Assembly (NCBI RefSeq): GCF_030697375.1
Contig: NZ_JAUYQD010000053.1
Span: forward strand, 1-64,000
DNA: 64,000 nucleotides
Source of the DNA: Rhodoferax sp.
GTDB lineage: Bacteria; Pseudomonadota; Gammaproteobacteria; Burkholderiales; Burkholderiaceae_C
Direction: 5' to 3'
Part shown: positions 29,519-38,479 of the stretch, piece by piece
How positions within the stretch are numbered: the first letter of the stretch is position 1
Layout of the letters: every line of letters begins with the position of its first letter
Program-made: the position numbers and the translations under genes
Notes under the pieces: generated by a model
Told to the model about the DNA's origin: nothing
The model's input: only the letters and a program-made list of their open reading frames with translations
Database searches by the model: none

Positions 29519-31078
29519 ATGCAAGTCAATCTGCCTGTTACAGGCCATGAATACGATTACCCGGCGGACGACGTGTTGGTCTCCACCACCGATCTGCAGG
29601 GCCGCATCACCCACGGCAACCACGCTTTTTTTGCCACCAGTGGCTACAGCCGCGACGAATTGATCGGAGAAGCGCACAGCATCGTGCGCCACCCCGACAT
29701 GCCGGAGGAAGCCTTCCGTGATTTGTGGGCCACCATTGGCCGGGGGCGCCCCTGGACTGGTATTGTCAAAAACCGCCGCAAAAACGGTGACCACTACTGG
29801 GTGCAGGCCAACGTCACCCCGGTGATGCAGCACGGCAAGCCCAAGTCCTATATGTCGGTTCGCTTCAAGCCCACCCGCCAGCAGGTGGCGCAGGCCGAGG
29901 CTTTGCATCTGCGCATTGCGGCGGAGCGTGCCAGTGGGCGCCCCACGTTCAAATTGCACGCGGGCAATGTGCGCAAGCTGGGCTGGCGCGACTGGCCAAA
30001 GCGCATCTACCGCCTGTCGTTCACCACCCGCATGGCCCTGTCATTGGCACTGATGGTGGCCTCTCTGCTGGTTCCGTTCATGGCCGGGATGACGGGATGG
30101 GTGGCGGTCGTGGCCCAGATGGCCACGCTGGGCGCGCTCAGTGCCGCCCTGTTGTGGTGGTTTCGCACCCAGGTGGAAATCCCCATGGACCGGGCAGACG
30201 CGCTGGCAGGCGAAATTGCGGGTTGCAACCTAACGACCGCAGTGGACCTGGGCGAGTCCGGCGAGATGACCATGATCTTGCGCCGCTTGTGGCAGATCCA
30301 GTTCAATCTGCGCGCCGTGATTGGCGATGTGCGTGCCGAGATTGACGGCATTTCGCACATGACACAAGAGGTCTCGCGCAGCAGCCACGACCTGTCCCAA
30401 CGCACCGTGTCCCAGGCGACCAGCCTGGAGCACACCACCACCGCCATGCGCCACTTGTCGAATGCAGTTCAGCACACGGCACAGGCGGCGGAGCAGGTAT
30501 CGGTGCAGAGCCGCCAAAGCAATGACGTGGCGGCGCGCGGCGGCCAGGCCGTGGAACAGGCCGGGGTGACGATGAACGCCATTGAGCAGTCGTCCAACAA
30601 GGTCACGGACATCATTTCCGTGATCGAAGGCATTGCGTTCCAGACCAACATCCTGGCGCTGAACGCGGCCGTGGAAGCGGCGCGCGCCGGTGAGGAAGGC
30701 CGCGGATTTGCCGTGGTGGCCTCCGAAGTGCGTAGCCTGGCGCAGCGCAGTGCCGCAGCGGCCCGCGAAATCCGGGTTCTGATCGGGACCTCGGTGGCGC
30801 AGGTGAGCGAGGGCGCCCAGCAGATGCAGCAAACCGCCCAGACCATTGCGCAGGTGGTGCAAACGGTCGCCCAGGTCAGTACGCTGATCCATGAGATCAG
30901 CGCCACCACGCGTGAGCAGTCCACCGGCATCGTGCAGATCAACGACTCGGTGCACGAACTGGAGCAGGTGACGCAGCAAAACGCCGCTTTCGTCAAGGAG
31001 TCGGCCGCGGCGGCCGATTCGCTAAACCTGAGTACCGTCACACTGGCGCGTTCGGTGCAAGTCTTTCGGATGCGTTAG
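29519..31078 (+). CDS. PAS-containing methyl-accepting chemotaxis protein (Aer-like)
   Basis: The 519-residue chemoreceptor has an N-terminal PAS domain (about 10-120: [50 protein letters not shown]), the arrangement of Aer-type redox/oxygen sensors. Two membrane helices lie at about 165-210, then a HAMP-like linker and a cytoplasmic signalling domain with the hairpin tip [34 protein letters not shown]. It would modulate CheA and thus flagellar motility. ATG 29519 begins the conserved PAS region. No che genes are close, so it is a stand-alone receptor. Confidence 0.93.
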   Translation: MQVNLPVTGHEYDYPADDVLVSTTDLQGRITHGNHAFFATSGYSRDELIGEAHSIVRHPDMPEEAFRDLWATIGRGRPWTGIVKNRRKNGDHYWVQANVTPVMQHGKPKSYMSVRFKPTRQQVAQAEALHLRIAAERASGRPTFKLHAGNVRKLGWRDWPKRIYRLSFTTRMALSLALMVASLLVPFMAGMTGWVAVVAQMATLGALSAALLWWFRTQVEIPMDRADALAGEIAGCNLTTAVDLGESGEMTMILRRLWQIQFNLRAVIGDVRAEIDGISHMTQEVSRSSHDLSQRTVSQATSLEHTTTAMRHLSNAVQHTAQAAEQVSVQSRQSNDVAARGGQAVEQAGVTMNAIEQSSNKVTDIISVIEGIAFQTNILALNAAVEAARAGEEGRGFAVVASEVRSLAQRSAAAAREIRVLIGTSVAQVSEGAQQMQQTAQTIAQVVQTVAQVSTLIHEISATTREQSTGIVQINDSVHELEQVTQQNAAFVKESAAAADSLNLSTVTLARSVQVFRMR

Positions 31079-31090
31079 CGCCAGAATTAA

Positions 31091-32566
31091 TCATAGTAAC
31101 TTGTCAGGATCGAGCCCGGCCAGGGTCTGCACGGCGGCGCGTATTTCCTCGGGCTGCAGGGCGGCAAAGCCCAGCAGCCAGCCGTCCACTTTGTGGGTAC
31201 CCTGGTACAAGGCGCGCAAGCTGGGGGTGGCGATGCCCCTTGCCGCCGCCTGGCGGGTCAAAGCGGCTTCGCTGCCCGGGGGCAGAATCACGCCCACCTG
31301 CAAGCCGCCCACGCTGTGCATGGGCTGGGCCCAGGGCACCTGGGCGTGCAGGGCGTCCAGCAGCACGTCGCGGCGGCTGCGGTAGAGCTGGCGCATCCAG
31401 CGCAGATGCGCCGCAAAGTGTCCCTGGACCATGAAGTCCGCGGTGACCGCCTGGTTGAGTTGCGCCACATGCCCGTCGTACACCGTGCGCGCCGTGACCA
31501 GGGGCGCTACCAGGCCCGGGGGCAGCACGCTGTAGGCCATGCGCAACGAGGGGAACAGGGCCTTGGAAAACGTGCCGATGTAGATCACCCGCCCGGCCCG
31601 GTCCAGGCCCTGCAGGGCCGGCGTGGCGCGCCCCTCGTATTGAAACTCGCTGTCGTAGTCGTCCTCCACGATCCAGGCGCCGCACCGCTCGGCCAAGTCG
31701 ATCAAGGCCAGGCGGCGCGCCAGGCTCAGGGTGTGGCCGGTGGGGTACTGGTGGGAGGGCGTGAGGTAGATCAGGCGCGGCGTGGGCAATTCCGGCTGCG
31801 GCGCCATGCCCTCGGCATCCACGGCCACATTCACCAACCGGGCCCCGGCGGTGGCGAAGGCGGTGCGTGCGCCCCGGTAGCCGGGCTCCTCCATCCACAC
31901 CACATCGCCCTCGTCCAGCAGCAGGGTCGCCAGCAACTGCAGGGCCTGCTGGGAGCTGGTGAGCACCAGCACCTGCTCGGGCGCACAGCGCACCCCGCGT
32001 GACTGCACCAGGTACTGGGCGATGGCCTCGCGCAGGTCGGCGCGGCCTTGGGGGTCACCGTAGCGCAGGTACTGCTCGGGGTCCTGGCGCAAGCGCCGGT
32101 TGAGCAATTGGCGCCAGAGGGCATGGGGGAAGGCCCGCAGGTCCGGGCTGCCCGCCGCAAACGCCTGCAAGCGCATTGGCTCCAGGCAGCCGCCGCTGTC
32201 CACCATGCGCTGGCCCCGCCGGGACAGCGTGGCCGGCCTGCCCCAAGGTGCGCTCCCGGGCGCAGGCTCGGGGCTTGGGCGCTCCACGGCTGCGGCCATA
32301 TCCACCGCCACAAAACTGCCTTCGCCCACGCGCCGCCGCAGGTAGCCTTCCACCTCCAGTTGGGCATAGGCGGCCTCGACCGTCACGCGCGAAATCGACA
32401 GGTCCTGCGCCAGCACACGCGAGGAAGGCAGCCGCTCGTGCAGGGCCAGACTGCCACTGCGGATGGCGCGGCGCAGCGTGGCGCACAGGCGCTCGCGCAG
32501 CCCCAGCCCGGGCTGGGACTCGGCATCAAACAAGTGGAGCCAGAGCCGGGGTTTTTGCTGTGCCAT
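31091..32566 (-). CDS. MocR/PdxR-family regulator (GntR wHTH fused to aminotransferase-like domain)
   Basis: The 491-residue protein has an N-terminal GntR winged helix (about 20-85: AIRSGSLALHERLPSSRVLAQDLSISRVTVEAAYAQLEVEGYL). A fold-type I aminotransferase domain follows, with the PLP lysine region (YIGTFSKALFPSLRM) and the upstream DDYDSEFQY. MocR proteins bind PLP and often control vitamin B6, GABA or amino-acid genes. It is divergent from a rhodanese-GNAT pair with ATTGGT-type direct repeats between, which makes those genes the likely targets. Confidence 0.92.
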   Translation of the reverse strand: MAQQKPRLWLHLFDAESQPGLGLRERLCATLRRAIRSGSLALHERLPSSRVLAQDLSISRVTVEAAYAQLEVEGYLRRRVGEGSFVAVDMAAAVERPSPEPAPGSAPWGRPATLSRRGQRMVDSGGCLEPMRLQAFAAGSPDLRAFPHALWRQLLNRRLRQDPEQYLRYGDPQGRADLREAIAQYLVQSRGVRCAPEQVLVLTSSQQALQLLATLLLDEGDVVWMEEPGYRGARTAFATAGARLVNVAVDAEGMAPQPELPTPRLIYLTPSHQYPTGHTLSLARRLALIDLAERCGAWIVEDDYDSEFQYEGRATPALQGLDRAGRVIYIGTFSKALFPSLRMAYSVLPPGLVAPLVTARTVYDGHVAQLNQAVTADFMVQGHFAAHLRWMRQLYRSRRDVLLDALHAQVPWAQPMHSVGGLQVGVILPPGSEAALTRQAAARGIATPSLRALYQGTHKVDGWLLGFAALQPEEIRAAVQTLAGLDPDKLL

Positions 32567-32577
32567 GGGCCTTGTGG

Positions 32578-32629
32578 ATTGGTCTTATGGATGAGTGTTA
32601 ATTGGTATCAATGGTAATGCCATTGGTCT
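32578..32629. promoter_or_regulatory. ATTGGT direct repeats, candidate MocR operator
   Basis: ATTGGTCT (32578), ATTGGTAT (32601), AATGGTAA (32610) and ATTGGTCT (32622) lie in the same orientation in the 114-bp region between the divergent MocR-type regulator and rhodanese genes. MocR regulators are known to bind direct repeats in such regions. Assignment to this regulator is inferred. Confidence 0.55.
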
Positions 32630-32680
32630 CTACACTTCAGCCATCGCCCACCCCTTCCCTCGCTACAAAAGGAATTCACC

Positions 32681-33133
32681 ATGTCAGCCTCTTCCCTGGT
32701 CCTTGCTTTTCCCCCTGCCTCACCCGAACAAACCTGCGACTACATGCTGCACAAGCTTAGTTTCCACGCCGATGCCTGGGACGTGGCCGCCGACCTGCGC
32801 AGTGGCATTGCCGACATCGTGGTGGTGGACACCCGCTCGGAGTCCTTGTATGCGCAGGGCCATGTGCCTGGTGCCATCAGTTTTCCGCACCGCCTGATGG
32901 ACGCGGCAGGCACGGCCGCACTGGACCGCAGCAAGACCTATGTCACCTACTGCGACGGCATTGGCTGCAACGGCTCGACCAAAGGCGCCTACAAGCTGGC
33001 CAAGCTCGGCTTCACGGTCAAGGAAATGTTGGGCGGCCTGGACTTCTGGCTACGTGATGGCCACCCGGTGGCCACGGGCAGCGCGCCCGGCCAGATGGCG
33101 CCCGACGCAGCGCTGATCGAATGCGCGTGCTGA
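32681..33133 (+). CDS. Rhodanese-like domain protein
   Basis: The 150-residue protein is a single rhodanese domain: DIVVVDTRSESLYAQGHVPGAISFPHR, then the active-site loop YCDGIGCNGSTKGA with Cys about 90, then GGLDFWLRDGHPV. The family transfers sulfane sulfur or acts as a sulfur carrier. It is divergent from the MocR-type regulator, a recurrent arrangement. Its end overlaps the next GNAT gene by 13 bp, so the two are co-translated. Confidence 0.9.
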   Translation: MSASSLVLAFPPASPEQTCDYMLHKLSFHADAWDVAADLRSGIADIVVVDTRSESLYAQGHVPGAISFPHRLMDAAGTAALDRSKTYVTYCDGIGCNGSTKGAYKLAKLGFTVKEMLGGLDFWLRDGHPVATGSAPGQMAPDAALIECAC

Positions 33134-33570
33134 GCGTGCGGGCGGCCCGGCCCGAAGACGCCCCCGCGCTGGCCGATCTGTGTGCCGCACACGCCGCCTA
33201 CGAGGGCCTGGACTACCAGGCCGCCGGCCACGCCCAGCGGCTGCACGCCGCACTGCACAGGGGGCGCTTGCATGCCTGGCTGGCCCTGCAGGACGAAACC
33301 GCCGTGGGCTATGTGTCCGTCACGCTGGATTTTGCGACCCTCAGCGCACAGCCTTTCCTGCACATGGACTGCCTCTATTTGGCGCCCGAGGCACGCGGGC
33401 AGGGGCGGGGCCATGCGTTGATGCAAGTGGCGCAGGCCTTTGGCAAAGCGCAGGGCTGCAGCACCATGCAATGGCAAACACCCAACTGGAACCAGGCGGC
33501 CCTGCAGTTTTATGAGCGCGCCGGCGCCAAGGGCTTGGCCAAGCAGCGCTACACCCTGGCGCTGTATTAA
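33121..33570 (+). CDS. GNAT family N-acetyltransferase
   Basis: The 149-residue GNAT opens with VRAARPEDAPALADLCAAH. It has the acetyl-CoA-binding stretch DCLYLAPEARGQGRGHALMQ and the terminal AALQFYERAGAKG. It overlaps the rhodanese gene by 13 bp, so it is translated from the same message and is probably part of the MocR-regulated unit. The acceptor is unknown. Confidence 0.88.
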   Translation: MRVLSVRAARPEDAPALADLCAAHAAYEGLDYQAAGHAQRLHAALHRGRLHAWLALQDETAVGYVSVTLDFATLSAQPFLHMDCLYLAPEARGQGRGHALMQVAQAFGKAQGCSTMQWQTPNWNQAALQFYERAGAKGLAKQRYTLALY

Positions 33571-33662
33571 AAACAAGCACTTGTAAATTCTTCGCGAACG
33601 GCACGAAGCATGCGATGCATGGATCGGCACTACCTCGCCATACCAGTCAGGATGATTTCGCT

Positions 33663-34760
33663 CTAGCGGCAATACGACTGCGTGGCCTGCGCAGGGCCGC
33701 TGTCTCCGCTGCCAAACTGAAACTCCCAGCAGGCCGACTTGCCCGCGTTGGGCCGCTGGGACAACAGGGCCTCCAGGGCCGCGCCGGTGAGCGCTTTGTA
33801 GCGGATGTGGTTCACCCCCGCCGGGCTGGTCAGGCTGTCGCCACCATTGAGCGAGGTGCTGAACGCCCGGGGCGCTTCAAACTGCAGCACCTGGTAGCCA
33901 TCGGCGGCATCGTTCAACAAGCGCATGCTGGTCACCCGGAAGGGCTGCACCGGCGGCTTGCGCAAAGGCCTGAACTTGGTGCGCTGATGGGCCAGGTCCG
34001 GGCTGGGCGTACCCCGGAAACACGAGAGCACATAGGGCGAAGCGTCGGTGACGTGGTAGCTGTAGCCTGCCGGCGCATTGGCGACCGGGCTGGTGTTGCC
34101 ACCGCACATGCCGTCGCGCTCCGCCACACTGCCGTCGGCGTTGTGGTAGCCAAAAATGGCAAAACCGTCCAGCGCCCAAGCCAGCGGATGGGTGTCCCAG
34201 TACCTGGCGGGCTTGCCCGCCATCATGCAGATGGGCGCTGCGTGGTAGTGGTAGTCATCGGCCCGGCCCGCGTGGCCATTGCACAGGTCCAGCTCGCCCT
34301 GCTCCTTGGTGTCGCCGTGTAGGCAGCCCCCTTGTTTGCAGGGGTTGAAGATGGGCACGCCGTTGATCGCCACGCCAATGGGGCCATCCACGGCGGTCGT
34401 GGTGGTGGAGGCGATGGCCGGATTCAGCGGAATCCTCCAGGCATTCGCGCCGGTAAAGTCCTGTGCGATGGGCACCTGCAGATTGGTCGCCGTGATGCCA
34501 TGCATCATGGCGTGGGTGGGCAGGCCGTGCGATGCAATCGCGGCATAGCTGCCGTCGCAACTGACCGTGGCGGTGCCCGTGGTCGAAGCCAAGAGCGAGT
34601 TGCGCACATGCGCACAGTTCGCCGCAGCACCAGGCTCGGCAGCAAACGCCCCCTGCATGCCCACCAGCATGGCGACCGCGGGCCATCGCCCTGCCAAGCG
34701 CATGGAAAAACCGCCCCTCGCCCGCGGCGCAGCGGCCGCGCGGTTCACGGCCCCGTTCAT
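33663..34760 (-). CDS. Secreted YHYH-domain protein
   Basis: The roughly 365-residue protein carries the signature DDYHYHAAP in a YHYH domain, with ALDGFAIFGYHNADG and many cysteines (for example CKQGGCLHGD, CNGHAGR, MCGG). A signal peptide begins at MRLAGRW (34703). ATG 34760 is given because it overlaps the preceding stop (ATGA); a start at 34703 would give a more conventional signal peptide. YHYH proteins are exported and probably metal-binding, of unknown role. It is the third gene of a three-gene secreted set. Confidence 0.85.
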   Translation of the reverse strand: MNGAVNRAAAAPRARGGFSMRLAGRWPAVAMLVGMQGAFAAEPGAAANCAHVRNSLLASTTGTATVSCDGSYAAIASHGLPTHAMMHGITATNLQVPIAQDFTGANAWRIPLNPAIASTTTTAVDGPIGVAINGVPIFNPCKQGGCLHGDTKEQGELDLCNGHAGRADDYHYHAAPICMMAGKPARYWDTHPLAWALDGFAIFGYHNADGSVAERDGMCGGNTSPVANAPAGYSYHVTDASPYVLSCFRGTPSPDLAHQRTKFRPLRKPPVQPFRVTSMRLLNDAADGYQVLQFEAPRAFSTSLNGGDSLTSPAGVNHIRYKALTGAALEALLSQRPNAGKSACWEFQFGSGDSGPAQATQSYCR

Positions 34761-35419
34761 GGCCCGACCACCCGGACCTTGCACAACAAGGTGTTGTCCG
34801 CGTTCAGGTCCGAGCTCCACACCAGTTGGGCGGCTGGGTCCCAGCGGATATCAAAATAGCCGTCTTTGACACCCGCCTGCGCTTGCGTGTACACCGTGGC
34901 GCGTTCCCAGGCCGTGGTGTCAAAGGCAGCGGCTTTCCAGCCCGCAGGCTCCGCCGTGGTTTTGATCTGGCAGGTCTCCATGGGGTTGCGGTCCCGCGCG
35001 CAACCGGGGTTCAGCGGCGCCTTGTGCAGGACCAGGCAGCGCATGGCGGCGTTGGACACCGCCACCACTTTGCCGGTCGTGGTGTCGGTCACCTGCATGA
35101 CGAAGCCGCCGTCCCCCATTTTCTGGCGGGGCGTGCCGATGTACTCCAGCCCGGTGTCGTTTTCCTTGTAATCCTTGACCACAAAATTCAGGTCGAAGGG
35201 GTAGCTGGCGTCGAAGTAAAAGGTTTCGGCATTGAAGGAGCGTTCGGTGGTGATAGGCACCGAGTCTTCGGCAACGAAACGCTCACCGAGGTGCAGCGAA
35301 AACCAGTTGTCGGCCCACACCTCGCCCTTGAACCGGTGCGCCGTGCCCGCCACACCCGGCGCGCAGAAAGCGCCGACCAGCACCGCCAACACCGTCGCCA
35401 TGGACCGTGACTTTTTCAT
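34757..35419 (-). CDS. Secreted protein, possible galactose-binding-like (jelly-roll) domain
   Basis: The 220-residue protein has a signal peptide (about 1-24). The C-terminal half contains GWKAAAFDTTAWERATVYT and DGYFDIRWDPAAQLVWSSD, a pattern typical of galactose-binding-like jelly-roll modules. The N-terminal part has HRFKGEVWADNWFSLHLGE followed by a charged stretch. An AAGGAG ribosome site at 8-nt spacing fixes ATG 35419. It overlaps the YHYH gene (ATGA), so they are co-translated. Its function is unknown; carbohydrate or protein binding outside the cell is plausible. Confidence 0.75.
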   Translation of the reverse strand: MKKSRSMATVLAVLVGAFCAPGVAGTAHRFKGEVWADNWFSLHLGERFVAEDSVPITTERSFNAETFYFDASYPFDLNFVVKDYKENDTGLEYIGTPRQKMGDGGFVMQVTDTTTGKVVAVSNAAMRCLVLHKAPLNPGCARDRNPMETCQIKTTAEPAGWKAAAFDTTAWERATVYTQAQAGVKDGYFDIRWDPAAQLVWSSDLNADNTLLCKVRVVGP

Positions 35420-35462
35420 AGAACCCACTCCTTAAAAAGCGCAGCGCCCCGGCGCCGCCGAA

Positions 35463-36023
35463 TCAAAACTTGACGGTGGTGGACCGCGCTTGAGGCGCCA
35501 TCCAGACCTGTTGGGGCCGGTAAGAGACAAGCAGCACCGGCTGGAATTCCTTGGGCAATTGCACAGTCACGGCGGAGATGGCCTGTGTTGCCTTCGCCTC
35601 GGCAACCACCTCGACCGGTGTGCTGTGGGGATGCGCGCCGGGCGCCACCACAGTCTGCATGGCGCGCTCGCGCAGCGCGGCCTGCACCTGCTCAGCATCC
35701 GGCCAGGTCCAGTGCGTGAGGGTCGCCACTTTGCCAGCCGCCAGGATGAGCCCGGTAGCGGCCTGGAATTGGCGCTGGGCACGCAGCAAGTCGCTCTGAA
35801 ACTCGTGCGGCGGCATGGCCGCATACTGCAACACGAATTCCTGCACCGTGCGCTGCGGCGCCAGCGCCCGGTGCAGCACATCGGTGAAGTCCAGCCGGAA
35901 GGTCAGGGCCATATGGGTGCCCTCCCGCAGCACCAGCGTGAGCCGGTTGGCCTGCAACTCGTGCGCCACGGCGTGGGTCCCGCACCACCAGAATGCCAAA
36001 ATACAAAGAATGCGTTGGGTCAT
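35463..36023 (-). CDS. Secreted protein of unknown function, linked to the YHYH genes
   Basis: The 186-residue protein has a signal peptide (about 1-20, ending AVAHE). The mature part is largely beta with a helical middle (QSDLLRAQRQFQAATGLILAAG). No domain was recognised. It is the first gene of the run leading into the jelly-roll-like and YHYH genes, 43 bp upstream, on the same strand. Common exported character and spacing suggest one operon. Confidence 0.65.
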   Translation of the reverse strand: MTQRILCILAFWWCGTHAVAHELQANRLTLVLREGTHMALTFRLDFTDVLHRALAPQRTVQEFVLQYAAMPPHEFQSDLLRAQRQFQAATGLILAAGKVATLTHWTWPDAEQVQAALRERAMQTVVAPGAHPHSTPVEVVAEAKATQAISAVTVQLPKEFQPVLLVSYRPQQVWMAPQARSTTVKF

Positions 36024-36094
36024 GTGTCCATCGTAGTTGGCAAGCAGCCGAGAAAAATGACATCTTTGTTATCGTCCATCACACACATCCCAAG

Positions 36095-36154
36095 CATCAA
36101 AAACAACTCCAACCCTTATAAACAGTGCGTAGACAGCTATAAATTATGTAGCAA
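36095..36154 (+). repeat. Dispersed element, copy 4
   Basis: This copy contains CAGTGCGTAGACAGCTATAA, a TAAATTATG middle and the TAGC return arm. It lies in the 153-bp region between divergent genes, the only copy in such a position. Confidence 0.75.
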
Positions 36155-36176
36155 CTGCAACATCCCCTTACCCCGC

Positions 36177-36758
36177 ATGAAATACCAATCGACCGCCTTC
36201 ACCCAGCCCTTCCCAAGCCCAGAGCGGGCGGTACTTTTGTCCGTCAAGGGGGTGGGGCCTACCGTCATCACTCGGCTGGAGCAACTGGGCTTTCACTCGC
36301 TGAGGCAACTGGCGGGTGCCAACGCCACGCACATTGTGGAAAGCGCGGCTGCCCTGCTGGGGTCAACGTGCTGGAAGAACAGCCCCCAGGCCCGGGCCGC
36401 CATTGAGGCGGCCATCATGGCGGCTGCGCATGCGCCAATGACACCTTCCACGCCACCGCCTGTGCAGAAAACAGAGGTCACGGCAAGCGCGCTTGCACCG
36501 TTTCTGCACCTGCGCAATCTGGGGCCGAAGTCGGCCGCCATGCTGGTGGCGGCGGGCATCCACTCCCCCGATCAACTGCGCACGCTGGGTTCGGTGCGCG
36601 CGTTTGCCACGGTCAAGGCCTCGGGCGCTGCTGCCAGCCTCAACCTGCTGTGGGCACTGGAGGGCGCCATCACGGGCGAGTCCTGGCAAGAAGTGGCCCG
36701 CGAGCACCGGACCAGTTTGCTGCTGGCGCTGGAGACACACCAGCGCATGGGGGTTTGA
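36177..36758 (+). CDS. Fusion of a helix-hairpin-helix (Cdd1-like) module with a TfoX C-terminal-like module
   Basis: The 193-residue protein starts at ATG 36177. Its first half has helix-hairpin-helix features (LLSVKGVGPTVITRLEQLGFHSLRQLA, about 17-45). Its second half matches the TfoX C-terminal type (LRNLGPKSAAMLVAAGIHSPDQLRTLG...LNLLWALEGAITGESWQEV, about 108-175). TfoX/Sxy proteins regulate competence with CRP; the TfoX N-terminal domain is absent here. HhH modules usually bind DNA non-specifically. The combination suggests a nucleic-acid-binding or competence-related regulator, but this is inference. Confidence 0.8.
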   Translation: MKYQSTAFTQPFPSPERAVLLSVKGVGPTVITRLEQLGFHSLRQLAGANATHIVESAAALLGSTCWKNSPQARAAIEAAIMAAAHAPMTPSTPPPVQKTEVTASALAPFLHLRNLGPKSAAMLVAAGIHSPDQLRTLGSVRAFATVKASGAAASLNLLWALEGAITGESWQEVAREHRTSLLLALETHQRMGV

Positions 36759-36821
36759 GGCTTAACAGGCCTCCAGGCCTTATACAACGTGCGTAAACAG
36801 CTATAAAAATAGTAGCAATAA
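36759..36821 (+). repeat. Dispersed element, copy 5
   Basis: It begins immediately after the preceding stop codon. AGGCC-TCCA-GGCCT forms the first mini-hairpin; GTGCGTAAACAGCTAT and ATAGTAGC form the core. It lies between the HhH/TfoX fusion and the convergent AraC-type gene. Confidence 0.82.
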
Positions 36822-36846
36822 ACAACTTCGCCACGCCCGGCGACCG

Positions 36847-37695
36847 TCACACCCACAGGCGGTACAGCCAAAATCCTTCGTCTTCTAGCACCGCCTTTTT
36901 CAACTCGGTGGGGCTCAGGCCCGTGACACGGCGGGTGTCACGGCACAGGTGGGCCTGGTCGGCGTAGCCACCGTCTGCCGCGATGTCGGACCAATTGGGG
37001 GTACTTGACTCTACGGCCGTGCGGGCCTGAATAAAGGACTCTTCGCTGCGCGCCAAGCGCCGCAGGTCCCGCAGCGGCAGGCCCGCCCACTGCTTGATGC
37101 GCCGCTCCACCTGGCGCAGGCTTTGGCCCACGCCCGAGGTAGCGGCCCGCAATGCCAAACCCTCGACCCAATAACGCTGGCGGTCCGCCGCAGGCATGGC
37201 CTCCTGGCGCACCGCGCTCCAGCGCGGCTCCAGAAAGGCTTCCACCAGTTGCACCCGCGTGGCATCGTCAGGCGCTTGCGCCACGGCCTGCCCCAGGGCC
37301 TGCCACGCAGCGCCCAAAACGGTCTCCATCGGCACCACGCGGTTCACCAGGGCTGCGAGGTCCACATCGGCCAGGGCCCGCACCGCCGCGGGAATCAGGA
37401 TCACCATGAAGGAGCTGACTGGCCCGGGGTTGACGCTGACCGATGGCAGGGTTTGCGGGCCCGCAAACGCCAGCTTCGGCAATGGCTCGTGGATGGACTC
37501 GTCGCCACGGCGAATGATGGTTGACTCGCCCTGCAGCAACCAGGTCATGCTGCAAAAAGCCCCGGCCGGAAAATGGTTGTAGCGCTGCTCGACGCGCAGC
37601 TCCGCACCCAACGTGCTGCGCGTCACATAGGTCCGCACGCAGGACGCGAGCGACAGGCGGGGTGCGATCAAGGCGGCGTGGGTGGGCACATGCAT
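36847..37695 (-). CDS. AraC-family transcriptional regulator
   Basis: The 282-residue protein has an N-terminal effector domain with cupin-like sequence and a C-terminal AraC/XylS helix-turn-helix region (SLRQVERRIKQWAGLPLRDLRRLARSE, then WSDIAADGGYADQAHLCRDTRRVTGLSPTELKKAV). The second helix set carries the conserved AraC pattern. It is divergent from the ABC export operon, 76 bp away, and is its likely regulator. The effector is unknown. Confidence 0.9.
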   Translation of the reverse strand: MHVPTHAALIAPRLSLASCVRTYVTRSTLGAELRVEQRYNHFPAGAFCSMTWLLQGESTIIRRGDESIHEPLPKLAFAGPQTLPSVSVNPGPVSSFMVILIPAAVRALADVDLAALVNRVVPMETVLGAAWQALGQAVAQAPDDATRVQLVEAFLEPRWSAVRQEAMPAADRQRYWVEGLALRAATSGVGQSLRQVERRIKQWAGLPLRDLRRLARSEESFIQARTAVESSTPNWSDIAADGGYADQAHLCRDTRRVTGLSPTELKKAVLEDEGFWLYRLWV

Positions 37696-37771
37696 GCGCG
37701 CAGTGTAAAACAGCCCCGGTGTCGTAATCGTTCAATACACCCCACGCAGGCCGTGGGACACTGCGCGCACC

Positions 37772-38479
37772 ATGCATCCAGTCATCCTCCAACAGGTCCA
37801 CAAGATCTACCACCTCGACCAGGTCGGCGTGCCCGCACTGTCCGACATCACCCTCGACATCCGTGCCAACTGCTTTACCGTGATCTCCGGGCCCTCGGGC
37901 AGCGGCAAGACCACCTTGCTCAACCTGATCGGCTGCATCGACCGGCCCGACCAGGGCGAAGTCATCGTGGCGGGCCAGCAGGTGCAGCAGATGTCGGACG
38001 ACGACCTGTCCGACTTTCGCGCCCGCCACCTGGGTTTCATTTTTCAGAACTTCAATTTGCTGCCGGTGCTCACCGCTTTTGAAAACGTGGAATACCCGCT
38101 GCTGCTCACCGGCATGCCCGAGGCCCGCCGACGCGAGCGTGTGCTGGCCTTGCTGGACGCGGTGGGCCTGGCCGACAAGGCGCGCAACCGCCCCGGCCAG
38201 TTGTCGGGCGGGCAGCGCCAGCGCGTGGCCATTGCGCGGGCCTTGGCACCGGCACCCAAGCTGGTGCTGGCCGACGAACCCACGGCCAATCTGGACAGCC
38301 AGACCGGCGCGGCCATCATCGCCCTGATGCGCAAAATGCAACGTGAACAGCAGGTGGCCTTTGTGTTTTCTTCGCACGACCCGATGGTGCAGGCCGAGGC
38401 CGACGACACCGTGGTTTTGCGCGACGGGCGCATCACCTCGATAGAGCGCAGCACAGAGCAGATGGGGGCAGCAGCATGA
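37772..38479 (+). CDS. ABC transporter ATP-binding protein (LolD/MacB type)
   Basis: The 235-residue ATPase has Walker A GPSGSGKTT (about 43-51), the LolD/MacB-type Q-loop FIFQNFNLLPVLTA, signature LSGGQRQRVAIARAL and Walker B LVLADEPTANLD. This class powers FtsX-type permeases that move lipoproteins, lipids or peptides out of the inner membrane rather than across a pore. It overlaps the permease gene by four bases and is the first gene of the operon. Confidence 0.95.
   Translation: MHPVILQQVHKIYHLDQVGVPALSDITLDIRANCFTVISGPSGSGKTTLLNLIGCIDRPDQGEVIVAGQQVQQMSDDDLSDFRARHLGFIFQNFNLLPVLTAFENVEYPLLLTGMPEARRRERVLALLDAVGLADKARNRPGQLSGGQRQRVAIARALAPAPKLVLADEPTANLDSQTGAAIIALMRKMQREQQVAFVFSSHDPMVQAEADDTVVLRDGRITSIERSTEQMGAAA

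Noticed and set aside
33583..33620. Possible third copy of the 33-nt hairpin (TTGTAAATT CTTCG ... CGAAG)
   Set aside because: Only the left arm resembles the others; loop and right arm do not match, so it may be chance.
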